Positions 8,520 to 17,576 of a stretch of DNA of 64,000 bases are shown in pieces (the first letter of the stretch is position 1; the number at the start of each line of letters is the position of its first letter). The notes under the pieces were generated by a model. The model made no database searches. It was given only the letters and a program-made list of their open reading frames with translations, and was not told the origin of the DNA. The stretch comes from Opitutia bacterium (GTDB lineage Bacteria > Verrucomicrobiota > Verrucomicrobiia > Opitutales > Opitutaceae). Location of the stretch: the NCBI GenBank assembly GCA_947472765.1, contig CANJCM010000010.1, positions 1 through 64,000 of the forward strand, given 5' to 3'. The translations under genes were made by a program, and so were the position numbers.

Positions 8520-8562
8520 CCCAAGCCCCGTTGTCATCTAATAGATGACAACGGGGCTTGGG
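8520..8562. repeat. 43-bp perfect palindrome, GTCAT family copy 2
   Basis: Bases 8520-8540 are the exact complement of 8542-8562 with a single central A. The inner core is GTCATCTAATAGATGAC, with GC-rich outer arms CCCAAGCCCCG. It lies between divergently transcribed genes (start at 8449 leftward, start at 8863 rightward), so an operator role is possible, but related palindromes near 760 and 18480 argue for a dispersed repeat. Confidence 0.65.
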
Positions 8563-8609
8563 GGAGATTGGGGCGCACCGACGCGAAACCGGAGCGATGC
8601 AGCGCAAAC

Positions 8610-8746
8610 AACCACAGATGGACGCAAATGGACACGGATTCAGAGGCAGCAAACCTGCGCAGGGCGGTAAGAAATCAGGCACACCGGCAGGTACACGATG
8701 TAAGGGGCCTTCACCCCTCTGTGTGCATCAGTGTCCAGCTGTGGTT
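8610..8746. repeat. 137-bp element with AACCACAG terminal inverted repeats
   Basis: The left end AACCACAGATGGAC and right end (complement of AACCACAGCTGGAC) differ at one position. An internal hairpin with AGGGG/CCCCT arms lies near 8703-8718. It makes up the middle of the 413-bp gap upstream of the TIM-barrel gene. It looks like a small non-autonomous element; no coding capacity. Confidence 0.5.
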
Positions 8747-8862
8747 CAACTGAGTGGTCCCGGTTGAAAAGGGCCGGGACGTGGACCGGGAAATGGAGAT
8801 TCAAACCGAAGAGGTTTCGCTGGCGGAGGCGCCGTGGCTGATTTAGCTCGTGCATCATCCCC

Positions 8863-9843
8863 ATGAATCTTCCCCCTGCTCCTGCTGCCTGGTCGCGTCG
8901 TGAATTCGTTGCCTCGCTCGCCGGTGTCGCGGCGGCCTCGGCGACCGGACTGATGCCGCGGGCCCTCGCGGCCACGGCGACTCCGGCCGCCCAGCCGACG
9001 GTCATCCATGTCTTCTCGAAGCCGCTGCAATGGCTGTCCTATGACGAGACCGCCGCGCTGATCGCCGAGGCGGGCTGTGGCGGGATCGACTTCGGCGTCC
9101 GCCCCGGCGGACACGTGTTGCCGGAAAAGGTGAAGGAGGATCTGCCCCGCGCGGTCGCGGCGGCGCGAAAGGCCGGACTGCGCGTCGACATGATCACGAC
9201 GGCGATCACGGATGCGAGGGCTCCGCACACCGAGACCGTGCTGCGCACCGCCGCCGATCTCGGGATCAAGTTCTACCGGCTCGGGTACCTCGACTATGAT
9301 CTCAAGGCGGGCGTCACGGCCTCGTTGCAGAAACACAAGGCGCTGCTCCGCGGGCTCGCGGATCTCAACGCGAAGCTCGGAATCCACGGCGCGTATCAGA
9401 ATCACTCGGGCACCCGCGTCGGCGGTCCGGTGTGGGATTTGCACGAGCTCGTGCGCGACTTCGATCCGGCCGCGCTCGGCGTGCAGTACGATGTGCGGCA
9501 CGCGACCGCGGAAGGCGGCGAGTCCTGGCCACTCGGCTTCCGGCTGCTGCAGCCGTGGATTCGCTGCACCGACATCAAGGATTTCCGCTGGCAGCAGTCG
9601 CCGGGGAAGCTCGTCGTCGAGGACGTCCCGATGGGCGAGGGCGTGGTGAACTTCGATCGCTACTTCAAGCTCGTGCGCGAGCTGAACGTCACGGGTCCGA
9701 TGTCGCTGCACTTCGAATACCCGCCGTTCGAGCGACTCAAGGAGCCGATGCCGCCCGCGCAGAAGCGCACCGCGTTTGCCGCCGCCATGAAGAAGGATGT
9801 CGCCGTGTTGAAGGATCGCATGGCGCGCCAGGGCGTGGCGTAA
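8863..9843 (+). CDS. Tat-exported sugar phosphate isomerase/epimerase-type TIM barrel
   Basis: 326 residues. The N-terminus has a twin-arginine signal (SRREFVASLAGVAAASA, about residues 10-26), so the folded enzyme is probably exported with its metal in place. The mature part fits the xylose-isomerase-like TIM-barrel (AP endonuclease 2) family: a phase of beta/alpha units with metal-site candidates in GAYQNHSG, QYDVRHA, CTDIKDF and HFEYPPF, the E/D/H pattern of divalent-metal sugar isomerases or epimerases. Exported versions are common in Verrucomicrobia and Planctomycetes and mostly have no assigned substrate. Monocistronic, preceded by repeats. Confidence 0.8.
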   Translation: MNLPPAPAAWSRREFVASLAGVAAASATGLMPRALAATATPAAQPTVIHVFSKPLQWLSYDETAALIAEAGCGGIDFGVRPGGHVLPEKVKEDLPRAVAAARKAGLRVDMITTAITDARAPHTETVLRTAADLGIKFYRLGYLDYDLKAGVTASLQKHKALLRGLADLNAKLGIHGAYQNHSGTRVGGPVWDLHELVRDFDPAALGVQYDVRHATAEGGESWPLGFRLLQPWIRCTDIKDFRWQQSPGKLVVEDVPMGEGVVNFDRYFKLVRELNVTGPMSLHFEYPPFERLKEPMPPAQKRTAFAAAMKKDVAVLKDRMARQGVA

Positions 9844-9895
9844 GGAATTCCGCGCGGAGTCGGCGGGGCTAGCGCGGCCGCTCCGTGACCGGACT

Positions 9896-10417
<522 letters not shown>

Positions 10418-10494
10418 TCACTGAAGGTAACCATGGCCCCGATTCAGGGGGAGCCCGGACTCCCGGCCGCTTTGACCCTTGGTCTTTTCCCGGA

Positions 10495-11835
10495 ATGAGC
10501 TCTCTTTTTCCTTCGTCCATGGCTTCACCGGCTTCGCCCAACCTGCGTCCGATCACGATTGCCCGCGTCAGCTCGAACTTCGAACGCGAGCCCCTGCTGC
10601 GCCCATTCGGTTTCAAGGGCGGGTACATGTCGGAGATCTGGCAGACGGCCGTCATGCTCGAGAGCGACAGCGGCCGCCGCGGGATCGGACTGGGTTCGCA
10701 GGGCGTGCTTTGGAGCGATGCGGAGGTCTTCGCGGCGCACGCCGAGAGCGGTGGCAATGCGCTGATGTACGCCGTGACGGAGTTTGCCGCGCAACTTGTT
10801 CGCGGGCGCTCGTTCACCGATCCGGTTGAGCTGCTCGAGTCGATTCGCGGCGACGTTTACACCTACGCCCGCTCGGTCACGCAGCACGTTGCGCTGCGCG
10901 AAACCTTCGTGCTGAACGCGCTCGTCGCCGTCGATAACGCCGCCTGGCTGCTCTTCGCGGCCGAGCACGGCATCACGAATTTCGACGACCTGATTCCGCC
11001 GGAGTATCGTCCCGCGCTCGCGCATCGCCACGAGCGGATTGCGAGCATCCCGCTGATGGCGTACGGCGTTCCGGTGCCGGAGATTCGAGCCGCGGTGCAG
11101 GCGGGCTACTTCTTCATGAAAGTGAAGCTCGGCCAGCCCGGCACCCAGGCCGAGATGCTCGAGTTGGACAAGGCGCGGCTCAGTGCGATTCACGCGGCAA
11201 TCGGCGCCGCCCGCACGCCCTACAGCGCGACGGGCCGGCTCCCGTATTACTTCGACGCCAACGGCCGCTACGAGAGCAAGGACACGTTGCTGCGACTGCT
11301 CGATCACGCCCGGGCGATCGGGGCCTTCGATCAGATCGCAATCATCGAGGAGCCGTTTCCCGAGGAGCTCGAAATCGACATCCGCGATCTCCCCGTGCGA
11401 ATCGCGGCCGACGAAAGCGCGCACACGGATCGCGATGCCCGCGCGCGGATGGACATGGGCTACCAGGCGATGGCGCTCAAACCGATCGCGAAGACGCTGA
11501 GCATGACCCTCAAAATCGCGCGGCTCGCCCACGAGCGCGGCGTGCCGTGTTTCTGCGCCGACCTCACCGTCAACCCGCTGCTCGTCGAGTGGAACAAGGC
11601 CGTGGCCGCCCGGCTGGCGCCGTTTCCCGGGCTCGGCCTCGGTCTGGTCGAAACGAACGGGCACCAGAATTATCGCGATTGGGAGCGGATGCGGAGTTAT
11701 CTGCCGCTGCCCGACGCTGCGTGGACCCGCGCGACGAAAGGCGTCTTCCAGCTCGACGCCGATTACTATGCGCGGAGTGGCGGGCTCTTCCTCCCCTCGG
11801 CGCACTACGAGGCGATGTTCCCTCCGCGGGTTTAA
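10495..11835 (+). CDS. Enolase-superfamily enzyme (mandelate racemase/muconate lactonizing type)
   Basis: 446 residues, or 438 from the ATG at 10519. The C-terminal barrel shows a KxK motif (FMKVKLG), metal ligands in YFDANGRYE, IIEEPFPEEL and IAADESAHTD, and a later lysine in MALKPIAKTL. This is the muconate-lactonizing/dipeptide-epimerase style of active site, with lysines on both faces. The N-terminal capping domain is longer than usual and has a VAVDNAAWLL helix. The reaction could be racemisation or dehydration of a carboxylate; the substrate is unknown. It stands alone. Its TAA stop codon lies inside the left terminal repeat of the element at 11829. Confidence 0.8.
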   Translation: MSSLFPSSMASPASPNLRPITIARVSSNFEREPLLRPFGFKGGYMSEIWQTAVMLESDSGRRGIGLGSQGVLWSDAEVFAAHAESGGNALMYAVTEFAAQLVRGRSFTDPVELLESIRGDVYTYARSVTQHVALRETFVLNALVAVDNAAWLLFAAEHGITNFDDLIPPEYRPALAHRHERIASIPLMAYGVPVPEIRAAVQAGYFFMKVKLGQPGTQAEMLELDKARLSAIHAAIGAARTPYSATGRLPYYFDANGRYESKDTLLRLLDHARAIGAFDQIAIIEEPFPEELEIDIRDLPVRIAADESAHTDRDARARMDMGYQAMALKPIAKTLSMTLKIARLAHERGVPCFCADLTVNPLLVEWNKAVAARLAPFPGLGLGLVETNGHQNYRDWERMRSYLPLPDAAWTRATKGVFQLDADYYARSGGLFLPSAHYEAMFPPRV

Positions 11836-12126
11836 CCACGAAGGCACGAAGACACAGAGAGTCGGATTTTCCCGGCGTGTCGGTTGTGCAACCGGCTCAA
11901 TCGTGAGGCCCCGAGCGGGATCCGTTGGAGCCTGAAACCAGGAATCGGGGAACCGATCCCGTGGCTGCAAGTGGGGTCGCCTGAACGGCCGCTGTCATTC
12001 TGAGCGCAGCGAAGAATCCACCGCCGGAGTTCGGAACGGCCCAACGTTTGTCCAGACGACCTTCGCCGGTCAGAGACCGGCGCTACCCCTGAGCCTCTGT
12101 GTGCTTTGTGCCTTCGTGGTTAAACC
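11829..12126. repeat. 298-bp element with GGTTTAACCACGAAGGCAC ends
   Basis: The two ends are inverted copies sharing 19 identical bases (11829-11847 and the complement of 12108-12126) and a weaker continuation. Inside lie a family D REP hairpin (12064-12086, -; CTAC foot), a GAGCCTGAAACCAGGAA copy at 11928-11944 and a GTCATTCTGAGCGCAGCGAA stretch near 11995. A matching TTTCCTGGCTTCGGGCTTAA copy sits just outside at 12144-12163. It fills the 445-bp gap after the enolase-like gene and supplies that gene's stop codon. Confidence 0.6.
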
Positions 12127-12280
12127 GGATTGGAAGTTCTGGGTTTCCTGGCTTCGGGCTTAACCCTCGGCGCCGGTCTGCGTCCCACTTCGAAACTCGA
12201 GAATCCAAAATCGACAATCCCACGCGGTCTTCCCAGTTTTCGGCACCCCACGGGCACCCGCCCGTTCATCCCCAATCCCC

Positions 12281-13063
12281 ATGATTACCTGTTCCGATCT
12301 TCGTCGGCCGGCGATGCGTTCGCTCGCCGTGCTCGCCTGCCTCGTCACCGCCGCGATCGCACCCCGACTCGGGGCCGCCGAGATGGCGCCCGCCAACACC
12401 CTCACGGCCGCCGAAAAATCCGTCGGCTGGCAGCTCCTCTTCGACGGCCGGAGTTTCACCGGCTGGCGCGCCTTCACCGGCACCGCCGTCCCGCTCGACA
12501 AATGGAAGGTCGAGGAGGGCACCCTGCACGCGCTGAAGGGCGTGCACCTCGCGGGTGACCGCAAGAGCGACATCATTACCGAGAAGAAATTCACCGACTA
12601 CGAATTCAGTTGGGACTGGAAGGTCGGTCCGCGCTCGAACAGCGGCATCAAGTATCTTGTCACCGAGTCCCGTCCGAACACCCCCGGGCCCGAGTATCAG
12701 ATGCTCGACGAGCCGCCGGCCCAGCCGGGAGAAAAGAAAAAAGGCGACGCCGCCCACCGCGCGCTCAGCTCGACGGGATCGTTCTACGAGATTCTCCCGC
12801 CGGCCGCCGACAAGCCGCTCAAGCCCGCGGGCGAATGGAACACCTCGCGGGTTGTCGTGCGCGGCAAGGACGTCGAGCACTGGCTCAACGGGAAGAAAAT
12901 TCTCTCGTTCAACCTGGACAGCCCGGAGGTCAAAGCCGGGATCGCGAAGAGCAAGTTCAAGGACGAGCCCGGCTTCGGCGACAAGATCGCCGGCCACCTG
13001 ATGCTCACGCACCACGGCGACGAGGCCTGGTTCCGGAACGTGAAGGTCCGCGAGATTAAGTGA
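12281..13063 (+). CDS. DUF1080 (3-keto-disaccharide hydrolase-type) secreted protein
   Basis: 260 residues, possibly 249 from the ATG at 12314. A signal peptide (about residues 12-33) precedes the DUF1080 jelly-roll: WQLLFDGRSFTGWRAF at the start, DYEFSWDWKVGPRSNSGI in the middle and HHGDEAWFRNVKVREIK at the very end are classic family landmarks. The family is a concanavalin-like fold; characterised members cleave 3-keto-glycosides. The Gly/Lys-rich loop near residue 155 (EKKKGDAAH) is also typical. It is monocistronic here, although such proteins usually work with Gfo/Idh oxidoreductases like those at 38-40 kb. Confidence 0.88.
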   Translation: MITCSDLRRPAMRSLAVLACLVTAAIAPRLGAAEMAPANTLTAAEKSVGWQLLFDGRSFTGWRAFTGTAVPLDKWKVEEGTLHALKGVHLAGDRKSDIITEKKFTDYEFSWDWKVGPRSNSGIKYLVTESRPNTPGPEYQMLDEPPAQPGEKKKGDAAHRALSSTGSFYEILPPAADKPLKPAGEWNTSRVVVRGKDVEHWLNGKKILSFNLDSPEVKAGIAKSKFKDEPGFGDKIAGHLMLTHHGDEAWFRNVKVREIK

Positions 13064-13087
13064 GCGGCGATGAGGTCTGCGGCTTAA

Positions 13088-13290
13088 GCGCAAAGACGCC
13101 AAGCCGCGAAGTTCAGTGATTGAATGTAGCGCCGGCGCTCGCCGCCGGGCGGTGTCGGCAGGATCATTTCGCGGTAACGGCTCTGCCCCACGCTCACGCC
13201 CACCGCCACGGGATCGTTTCCCCGCTTCCTGGCTTCAGGCTCAAGCCGCCCCGAATCGCCGCAGACCTTCGTGCCTTGGCGTCTTCGCGC
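13088..13290. repeat. Inverted-repeat element with GCGCAAAGACGCCAAG ends
   Basis: Left arm starting GCGCAAAGACGCCAAG (13088) pairs with the complement of the stretch ending at 13290 (GCGCGAAGACGCCAAG), 15 of 16 bases. It also contains a TTCCTGGCTTCAGGCTCA copy at 13226-13243. It makes up most of the 312-bp gap before the transglutaminase-like gene. Confidence 0.45.
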
Positions 13291-13375
13291 TTCTTCCCTC
13301 GCCGCGCGTAGGAATCTCCACCAAGCTTTTCTCGCCTGGCCGTTTTCGCCGCCTCACCCTTTCCTTCCCTGCGAC

Positions 13376-13942
13376 ATGCCGCTCCGCGCCGCCTTTTCCC
13401 GTTGTCTCCGCACGACCGTCCTGGTCGCGGTGGTGCGTGGACTGGTGCTCGCCGATGCGCGGGCTCTGACGGTGTTCGAGCTGCTCACCGAGCCGGAACT
13501 CACGCACAAGAAATTCGCGTCAAAGTTCGAGCGCTTCGAGTACGAGTTCGATCCGCTGGTTCAGCCGGCGGACGTTTTCCTGCGGCGGGAGATCGGCGAT
13601 TGCGACGACTACGCGATTCTCGCCAACCACATCTTGAAGCAGCGCGGCTTCCAAACGCGGATCCTCCACATCCGGCTCGTCGGTCGCGTGGCGCACGCCG
13701 TTTGCTACGTCGACGAGGCAAAGGCCTTTCTCGATTTCAACAACCGGCGCTATTTCCGGAACGTCGAGCGCAGTGGCCGGCGCCTGCGCGAAATTGCCGA
13801 CGAGGTGGCGTCGTCCTTCAAGGGCAGCTGGACCTCCGTCTCCGAGTTCACCTACGACTACAAGGAGGGCAAAAAACACTTTGCCCGCACCGTGGTTAAA
13901 ACCGAACCTCCGGAGCGGGACGCCGACGCCGGCGTCCCCTGA
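13376..13942 (+). CDS. Transglutaminase-like cysteine peptidase, exported
   Basis: 188 residues from the ATG at 13376; the upstream extension is repeat-derived. An N-terminal hydrophobic segment (about residues 8-28) suggests export or a membrane anchor. The catalytic region reads REIGDCDDYAILANHIL, with the nucleophilic Cys in GDCDD, then His in GRVAHAVCYV and Asp in FLDFNNRRY, the papain-like C-H-D order of bacterial transglutaminase-like domains. Such proteins act on peptides or peptidoglycan stems, but the target is unknown. The next gene, a CHASE3 sensor, starts 18 bp later, so they are probably co-transcribed. Confidence 0.75.
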   Translation: MPLRAAFSRCLRTTVLVAVVRGLVLADARALTVFELLTEPELTHKKFASKFERFEYEFDPLVQPADVFLRREIGDCDDYAILANHILKQRGFQTRILHIRLVGRVAHAVCYVDEAKAFLDFNNRRYFRNVERSGRRLREIADEVASSFKGSWTSVSEFTYDYKEGKKHFARTVVKTEPPERDADAGVP

Positions 13943-13960
13943 ACCAGCTCCGCTCCCCCC

Positions 13961-15112
13961 GTGCCCGACCGATTTCTCCGCCGCATCCTGGCTTTTTTCC
14001 TGCTGATCTCGGTCATCCTGATCGCGGTCGCGGTGAATGCCGTCCGCAACATCAGCCGGACCGTGGCGACCAGCGACTGGGTGAATCACACGCACGAGGC
14101 CATTCTCGAGGGCCAGGCGCTGCATGCCTCACTGCACATGGGCGATGCCGCGCTGCGCACCTATCTGTTGATCGGCGAAGCCCGCGACCAGGCGGCCGCG
14201 CGCGAGGCCTTCGCCGAGATGCTGGAACACCTCGAGGTGTTGCGCGCCCTTTTGAAGGACGACGCGGCGGCCAGCCCGGAAATCGCGGAGCTGGCGAAAC
14301 TGACGACGGTCCGCTCGGAGTTTGCCACCTCGCTGATGCAGCGCCGCGGCGCACCCGGAGAAACGCCCGCGTCGCTTGTGGCGGCAGATATCGCCTCCGG
14401 ATCGACCGCGGAAATCACCCGCCGGCTCGACCGGATCAAGAGCCAGCAGATGACGCTGCTCGCGGAACGCGACACGGCGTCGTACCTGCAGGCGCAGACT
14501 ACCCGGTGGACGGTCTGGGCGGGTGTCATCCTCGACTTCCTCCTGCTCGCGGGGGTGGCGTGGTTGATCAAGGATGACCTCGAGGCGCGGCGCCGGGTCG
14601 TGAAGACCCTCGAGTCGGCCAACCGCGATCTCGATGCCAAGGTGCGCGAGCGGACGGCCGAGCTCGTGGCGAGCAACGACCAGCTTTCAATCGAGAACCT
14701 CGAGCGCCGCTGGGCGAACCAGGCGCTCGAGCATCAGCATCGTTATGACGAGCTAATCATCAATTCGATCAACGATCTGGTGCTCGTGTTGACCAAGGTG
14801 CTGAACATTTCGCGGCTCAACCCGGCCGTGTTCGAGCGCACGGGCTTCTCCGCGAGCGAGCTGATCAACAAGCCGTTGGCGTCGCTGGTGGAGCTGGCCG
14901 AAGACCCGGGCGCGAGCCGGGTCGCCCACGCGCTGAGGACCGGCCATGAGCTGCGCGCGACCGGCCGGGTGCAGTGCAAATCCGGCGGGGCGCGGCCGGT
15001 GAAAGTGGCGGTCTATCCGCTCCGCGATGGCGACAAGGTCGTCGGCGGTGTTGTGACCCTCGAACTTCTGACCGACGATCGAAACCGAACGACTGGAACC
15101 ACCGCGCCATGA
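13961..15112 (+). CDS. CHASE3-PAS membrane sensor without kinase domain
   Basis: 383 residues from a GTG start. Layout: transmembrane helix 1 (about 7-28), an all-helical periplasmic CHASE3-like domain (about 30-180, with the family feature DAALRTYLLIGEARD), transmembrane helix 2 (about 183-202), a coiled coil (205-255) and a PAS domain (about 255-365, FERTGFSASELINKPLASLV). The protein ends there: no HisKA, HATPase, GGDEF or methyl-accepting module is visible. Its last codons overlap the receiver gene by 4 bp (ATGA), so the products are made in a fixed ratio. It may signal by protein contact or need a kinase encoded elsewhere. Confidence 0.75.
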   Translation: MPDRFLRRILAFFLLISVILIAVAVNAVRNISRTVATSDWVNHTHEAILEGQALHASLHMGDAALRTYLLIGEARDQAAAREAFAEMLEHLEVLRALLKDDAAASPEIAELAKLTTVRSEFATSLMQRRGAPGETPASLVAADIASGSTAEITRRLDRIKSQQMTLLAERDTASYLQAQTTRWTVWAGVILDFLLLAGVAWLIKDDLEARRRVVKTLESANRDLDAKVRERTAELVASNDQLSIENLERRWANQALEHQHRYDELIINSINDLVLVLTKVLNISRLNPAVFERTGFSASELINKPLASLVELAEDPGASRVAHALRTGHELRATGRVQCKSGGARPVKVAVYPLRDGDKVVGGVVTLELLTDDRNRTTGTTAP

Positions 15113-15471
15113 ACAAACACATTTTGCTGGTCGACGATGAGGTCACGATTCGGGAGCTGCTGGCGCAGTATCTCACCCGGACCGGCTACCGGATCACGGC
15201 GGTGGGCACCGCGCAGGAGGCGGAGAAGGTTTTCGCCAGCGATCCGCCCGCGCTGGTGATCACGGACCTGCAGCTCGAGGAGTCGGACGGTCTCGTCATG
15301 ATCGAGCGCATGAAGGCGAAGCTGCCGAACACGCCCGTGATTCTTCTCACCGGCGTGCTCTTTGACCCCGAGGTGATCGAGAGCACCATCAGCAAGAAAG
15401 TCTCCGCCTACTTCCAGAAGACCACCCCGCTGGCGCAGATCGTGAAGGAGATCAGAAGGTTGATCGGGTAG
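15109..15471 (+). CDS. Stand-alone response-regulator receiver (CheY-like)
   Basis: 120 residues with a complete receiver: acidic pair D9/D10 in LLVDDE, phospho-acceptor D53 in VITDLQL, switch T81 in ILLTGVL and K104 in YFQKTTP. There is no output domain, so it must act by protein binding. The ATG overlaps the TGA of the CHASE3-PAS gene (ATGA), indicating translational coupling and a shared pathway. I place the start at 15109; an upstream extension to 14974 would run inside the sensor gene. Confidence 0.88.
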   Translation: MNKHILLVDDEVTIRELLAQYLTRTGYRITAVGTAQEAEKVFASDPPALVITDLQLEESDGLVMIERMKAKLPNTPVILLTGVLFDPEVIESTISKKVSAYFQKTTPLAQIVKEIRRLIG

Positions 15472-15537
15472 GTGGGGCGTTGGTGGAAGTTGAGAGCTGG
15501 GAGTTGAGGGCTGAGAGCGAAAGGCGTCGGGCTCGAG

Positions 15538-15608
15538 GTAGCGCCGGTCTCTGACCGGCGAAATCGGGTACGCGAAACATACTTTCGCCGGTCGGAGGCC
15601 GGCGCTAC
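15538..15608. repeat. REP-type inverted pair, family D
   Basis: The + copy 15538-15560 is GTAG plus stem CGCCGGTC/GACCGGCG, loop TCT. The - copy 15586-15608 has CGCCGGTC/GGCCGGCG, loop GGA, and CTAC (complement of GTAG). The single family D copy at 12064 has the same stem. Confidence 0.8.
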
Positions 15609-15629
15609 TTTCGAACCGCCTTCGCCCGA

Positions 15630-15665
15630 TTTCTTCCTTCTTCCCTCTTACTTCTTCCTTTTTCC
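15630..15665 (+). repeat. Pyrimidine-rich tract repeat, copy 1
   Basis: A near-pure C/T tract (TTCTTCC/TTAC/TTCTTCC units) ending four bases before the ATG at 15669, where a Shine-Dalgarno site would be expected. Related tracts lie at 17449-17480 (reversed), 17540-17576 and 18799-18833, the last also directly before an ATG. Confidence 0.5.
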
Positions 15666-15668
15666 GCC

Positions 15669-15890
15669 ATGTCCTCCGACCTCGTCGCCACGGCCAAAAC
15701 GTACCTCAAGAAGACCTACGGGGAGGACACGGTGACGATGACCGTGACCAAGAACACCGTCGTTAACGGCACCGGCGCGTTGTCCGTGGATTGCACGGTG
15801 TCGGTCGAAGGCAACGAGTCCGACTGGAGCAAGGTCTTCCATTTCAAGAACGGCGTCATCGTGGACATGGATTACCGGATGCGCCGGTAG
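15669..15890 (+). CDS. Small conserved-looking protein, 73 aa
   Basis: I do not recognise a family. The 73 residues predict one helix (residues 1-17, VATAKTYLKKTYGED) and then beta strands (TVTMTVTKNTVV, ALSVDCTVSV, WSKVFHFKNGVIVDMDYRM), a compact alpha-beta fold of cystatin-like or DUF-type size. There is no signal peptide. It is isolated, preceded by a family D REP pair and a pyrimidine tract and followed by a family B REP pair. Its periodic strand pattern and clean start and stop favour a real gene. Confidence 0.55.
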   Translation: MSSDLVATAKTYLKKTYGEDTVTMTVTKNTVVNGTGALSVDCTVSVEGNESDWSKVFHFKNGVIVDMDYRMRR

Positions 15891-15913
15891 GGCGCGGCGG
15901 CACCTGCTCCGAT

Positions 15914-15986
15914 GGAGGGCGGGTGCCCACACACCCGCCAGACGTGTCGTGCACACTTCCGCGGCCGGTGGGGGCACCGGCCCTCC
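15914..15986. repeat. REP-type inverted pair, family B
   Basis: The + copy 15914-15939 is GGAG plus stem GGCGGGTG/CACCCGCC with a 6-nt loop. The - copy 15963-15986 has stem GGCCGGTG/CACCGGCC, loop GGGG and CTCC. It ends 18 bp before the sulfatase stop codon. Confidence 0.8.
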
Positions 15987-16004
15987 ATCGAAGGCAGAGT
16001 TCAC

Positions 16005-17534
16005 TCAACGCTTTTGGATCGCCGGATACGGACGTCCCGCGACCAGCCGCGTGCCATCCGAGAAACCCTCCGGCCGGCCTGCCAGCCGCTCCACCAACCG
16101 CGCGCGCCACGCCTTCAGCGTCGCGCTTTGCACCGGGCTTCGCGCGACGTCGTGCAACTCCGAGGGATCGGATCTTAGATCGAAGAGCTGCTCGGCCCCG
16201 TCTTTCGGCCGCCAGATGTATTTCGTCCGTCCGTCGGTCAGCGCATGAAAGGCCTGGGCTTCGCCATACGTGGGGGAATGCTCGAAGTGCAGCCAGGGCC
16301 GCACGAGCGCGGGCTCGCCGCGCAGAACCGGCACGAGACTTCGGCCGTCCATCCCGGCGGGCGCAGCGAGGCCGGCGAGTTCGAGCAGCGTGGGCATGAT
16401 GTCCTCGAGGCCGACCGGCTGGTTGCTGTGCGCGTGATTCGTCAACCGGAGCTGCGGCGAACCGGCGATGACCAGCGGGATGTTCGCCGCGCCTTCGTAA
16501 GGTTCGCATTTCCGAAAGTAGCCATGATCGCCGAGCATCTCGCCGTGATCGGACGTCAAAACGACCACCCACGGCCGGCCCGCCTGTTCGCTGCGCCGGC
16601 GGAACTCGGCGATGAGTTCGCCGACCTGCTCGTCGATTTGCTCGATCAATCCGAAGTAGCCCGCTTGGGCGCGGCGCAGCGTTTCACCTTCGAGCCGGAT
16701 GCGCTGGCCGTTGGCGCTGCCGGCCGGGGATAGGGCCGCGACGTCGACCCAGTCGCCCATCGCCACGGGCGGAAGTTGGCTGGCGAGGTAGCGCTGAAAG
16801 AGCCGCGCCGGAGGAAACAGCGGCGGATGCGGGGCGTAGAATGAAGCGGTGAGAAAGAGCGGCTGGCGGGAGGCCGTCGCCGCGATGACGCCACGGGCTT
16901 GTCGCACGATCCAGGCCGTCGGGTGCAACTCCTCGGCCAGCGGCCAGGGTTCGGCCGGCCAGCGATTGTTGTCGAGCCGGAGGCGTTCGACGATCGCCCG
17001 GATCCCACCGCTCGCCGGATTCGCCTGCTTGAGGGCCTCGTCGTAATCGTCGCCGGGAATGTAGGTGGATCCGAGAATCTGCTGCTGGTAACCGAGCGCA
17101 CCGCTCTTCGGATCCTGGTGCATGTTGCGGCCCACGAGCACGGTCGCATAGCCGGCCTCGGCGAGGCGCGCGGGCAGCGTCGGTGCCGTCAAGGGTCGCA
17201 TCGCGTAGCCGACGACGCCGCTCGCCTGCGGGGATTGACCGGTCAGCAACGCGTGCCGCGCCGGAATGCACGACGGCGCGGTCGAGTAAGCCCGACGGAA
17301 AAGCGTCCCGCCGGCCGCGAGCGCGTCGAGATTCGGCGTCTTCACCACCGGATGCCCCACGACCGACAGGCTGTCGCCGCGCATCTGATCGGGCATGAGC
17401 AGAAGGATATCCGGACGGACGGCTTCCGCCGCACTGACTGCCGGGGACGAAGTAAGAAGGAAGAAGGATGAAGTAAGAAACCAAACCAAGGCGCGGGCCG
17501 CGCCCGCCTTCGGCACTTTTCCTTCGAGGTACAT
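16005..17534 (-). CDS. Formylglycine-dependent sulfatase, secreted
   Basis: 509 residues. The sulfatase signature is C89-I-P-A-R in STAPSCIPARHALLTGQ; C89 is the residue converted to formylglycine. Metal ligands are in MPDQMRGD near residue 49 and LTSDHGEMLGDHG near residue 325. Targets of this S1-type family include sulfated glycans. Oddly, the hydrophobic signal segment (about residues 19-30, FLTSSFFLLTSS) is encoded by a copy of the pyrimidine-rich repeat, so the N-terminus may have been rebuilt by repeat DNA. It is the second gene of a possible leftward unit with the metallo-beta-lactamase (26-bp gap). A separate maturase gene is not present here. Confidence 0.88.
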   Translation of the reverse strand: MYLEGKVPKAGAARALVWFLTSSFFLLTSSPAVSAAEAVRPDILLLMPDQMRGDSLSVVGHPVVKTPNLDALAAGGTLFRRAYSTAPSCIPARHALLTGQSPQASGVVGYAMRPLTAPTLPARLAEAGYATVLVGRNMHQDPKSGALGYQQQILGSTYIPGDDYDEALKQANPASGGIRAIVERLRLDNNRWPAEPWPLAEELHPTAWIVRQARGVIAATASRQPLFLTASFYAPHPPLFPPARLFQRYLASQLPPVAMGDWVDVAALSPAGSANGQRIRLEGETLRRAQAGYFGLIEQIDEQVGELIAEFRRRSEQAGRPWVVVLTSDHGEMLGDHGYFRKCEPYEGAANIPLVIAGSPQLRLTNHAHSNQPVGLEDIMPTLLELAGLAAPAGMDGRSLVPVLRGEPALVRPWLHFEHSPTYGEAQAFHALTDGRTKYIWRPKDGAEQLFDLRSDPSELHDVARSPVQSATLKAWRARLVERLAGRPEGFSDGTRLVAGRPYPAIQKR

Positions 17535-17539
17535 CGGTT

Positions 17540-17576
17540 CTGTTTCTTCCTTCTACCTTCTTACTTCTTACTTTGC
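17540..17576. repeat. Pyrimidine-rich tract repeat, copy 2
   Basis: A C/T tract on the + strand (TTTCTTCC/TTCTTACTT units). It spans the end of the metallo-beta-lactamase gene and its gap to the sulfatase start. A reversed copy at 17449-17480 lies within the sulfatase signal-peptide codons. Confidence 0.5.
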
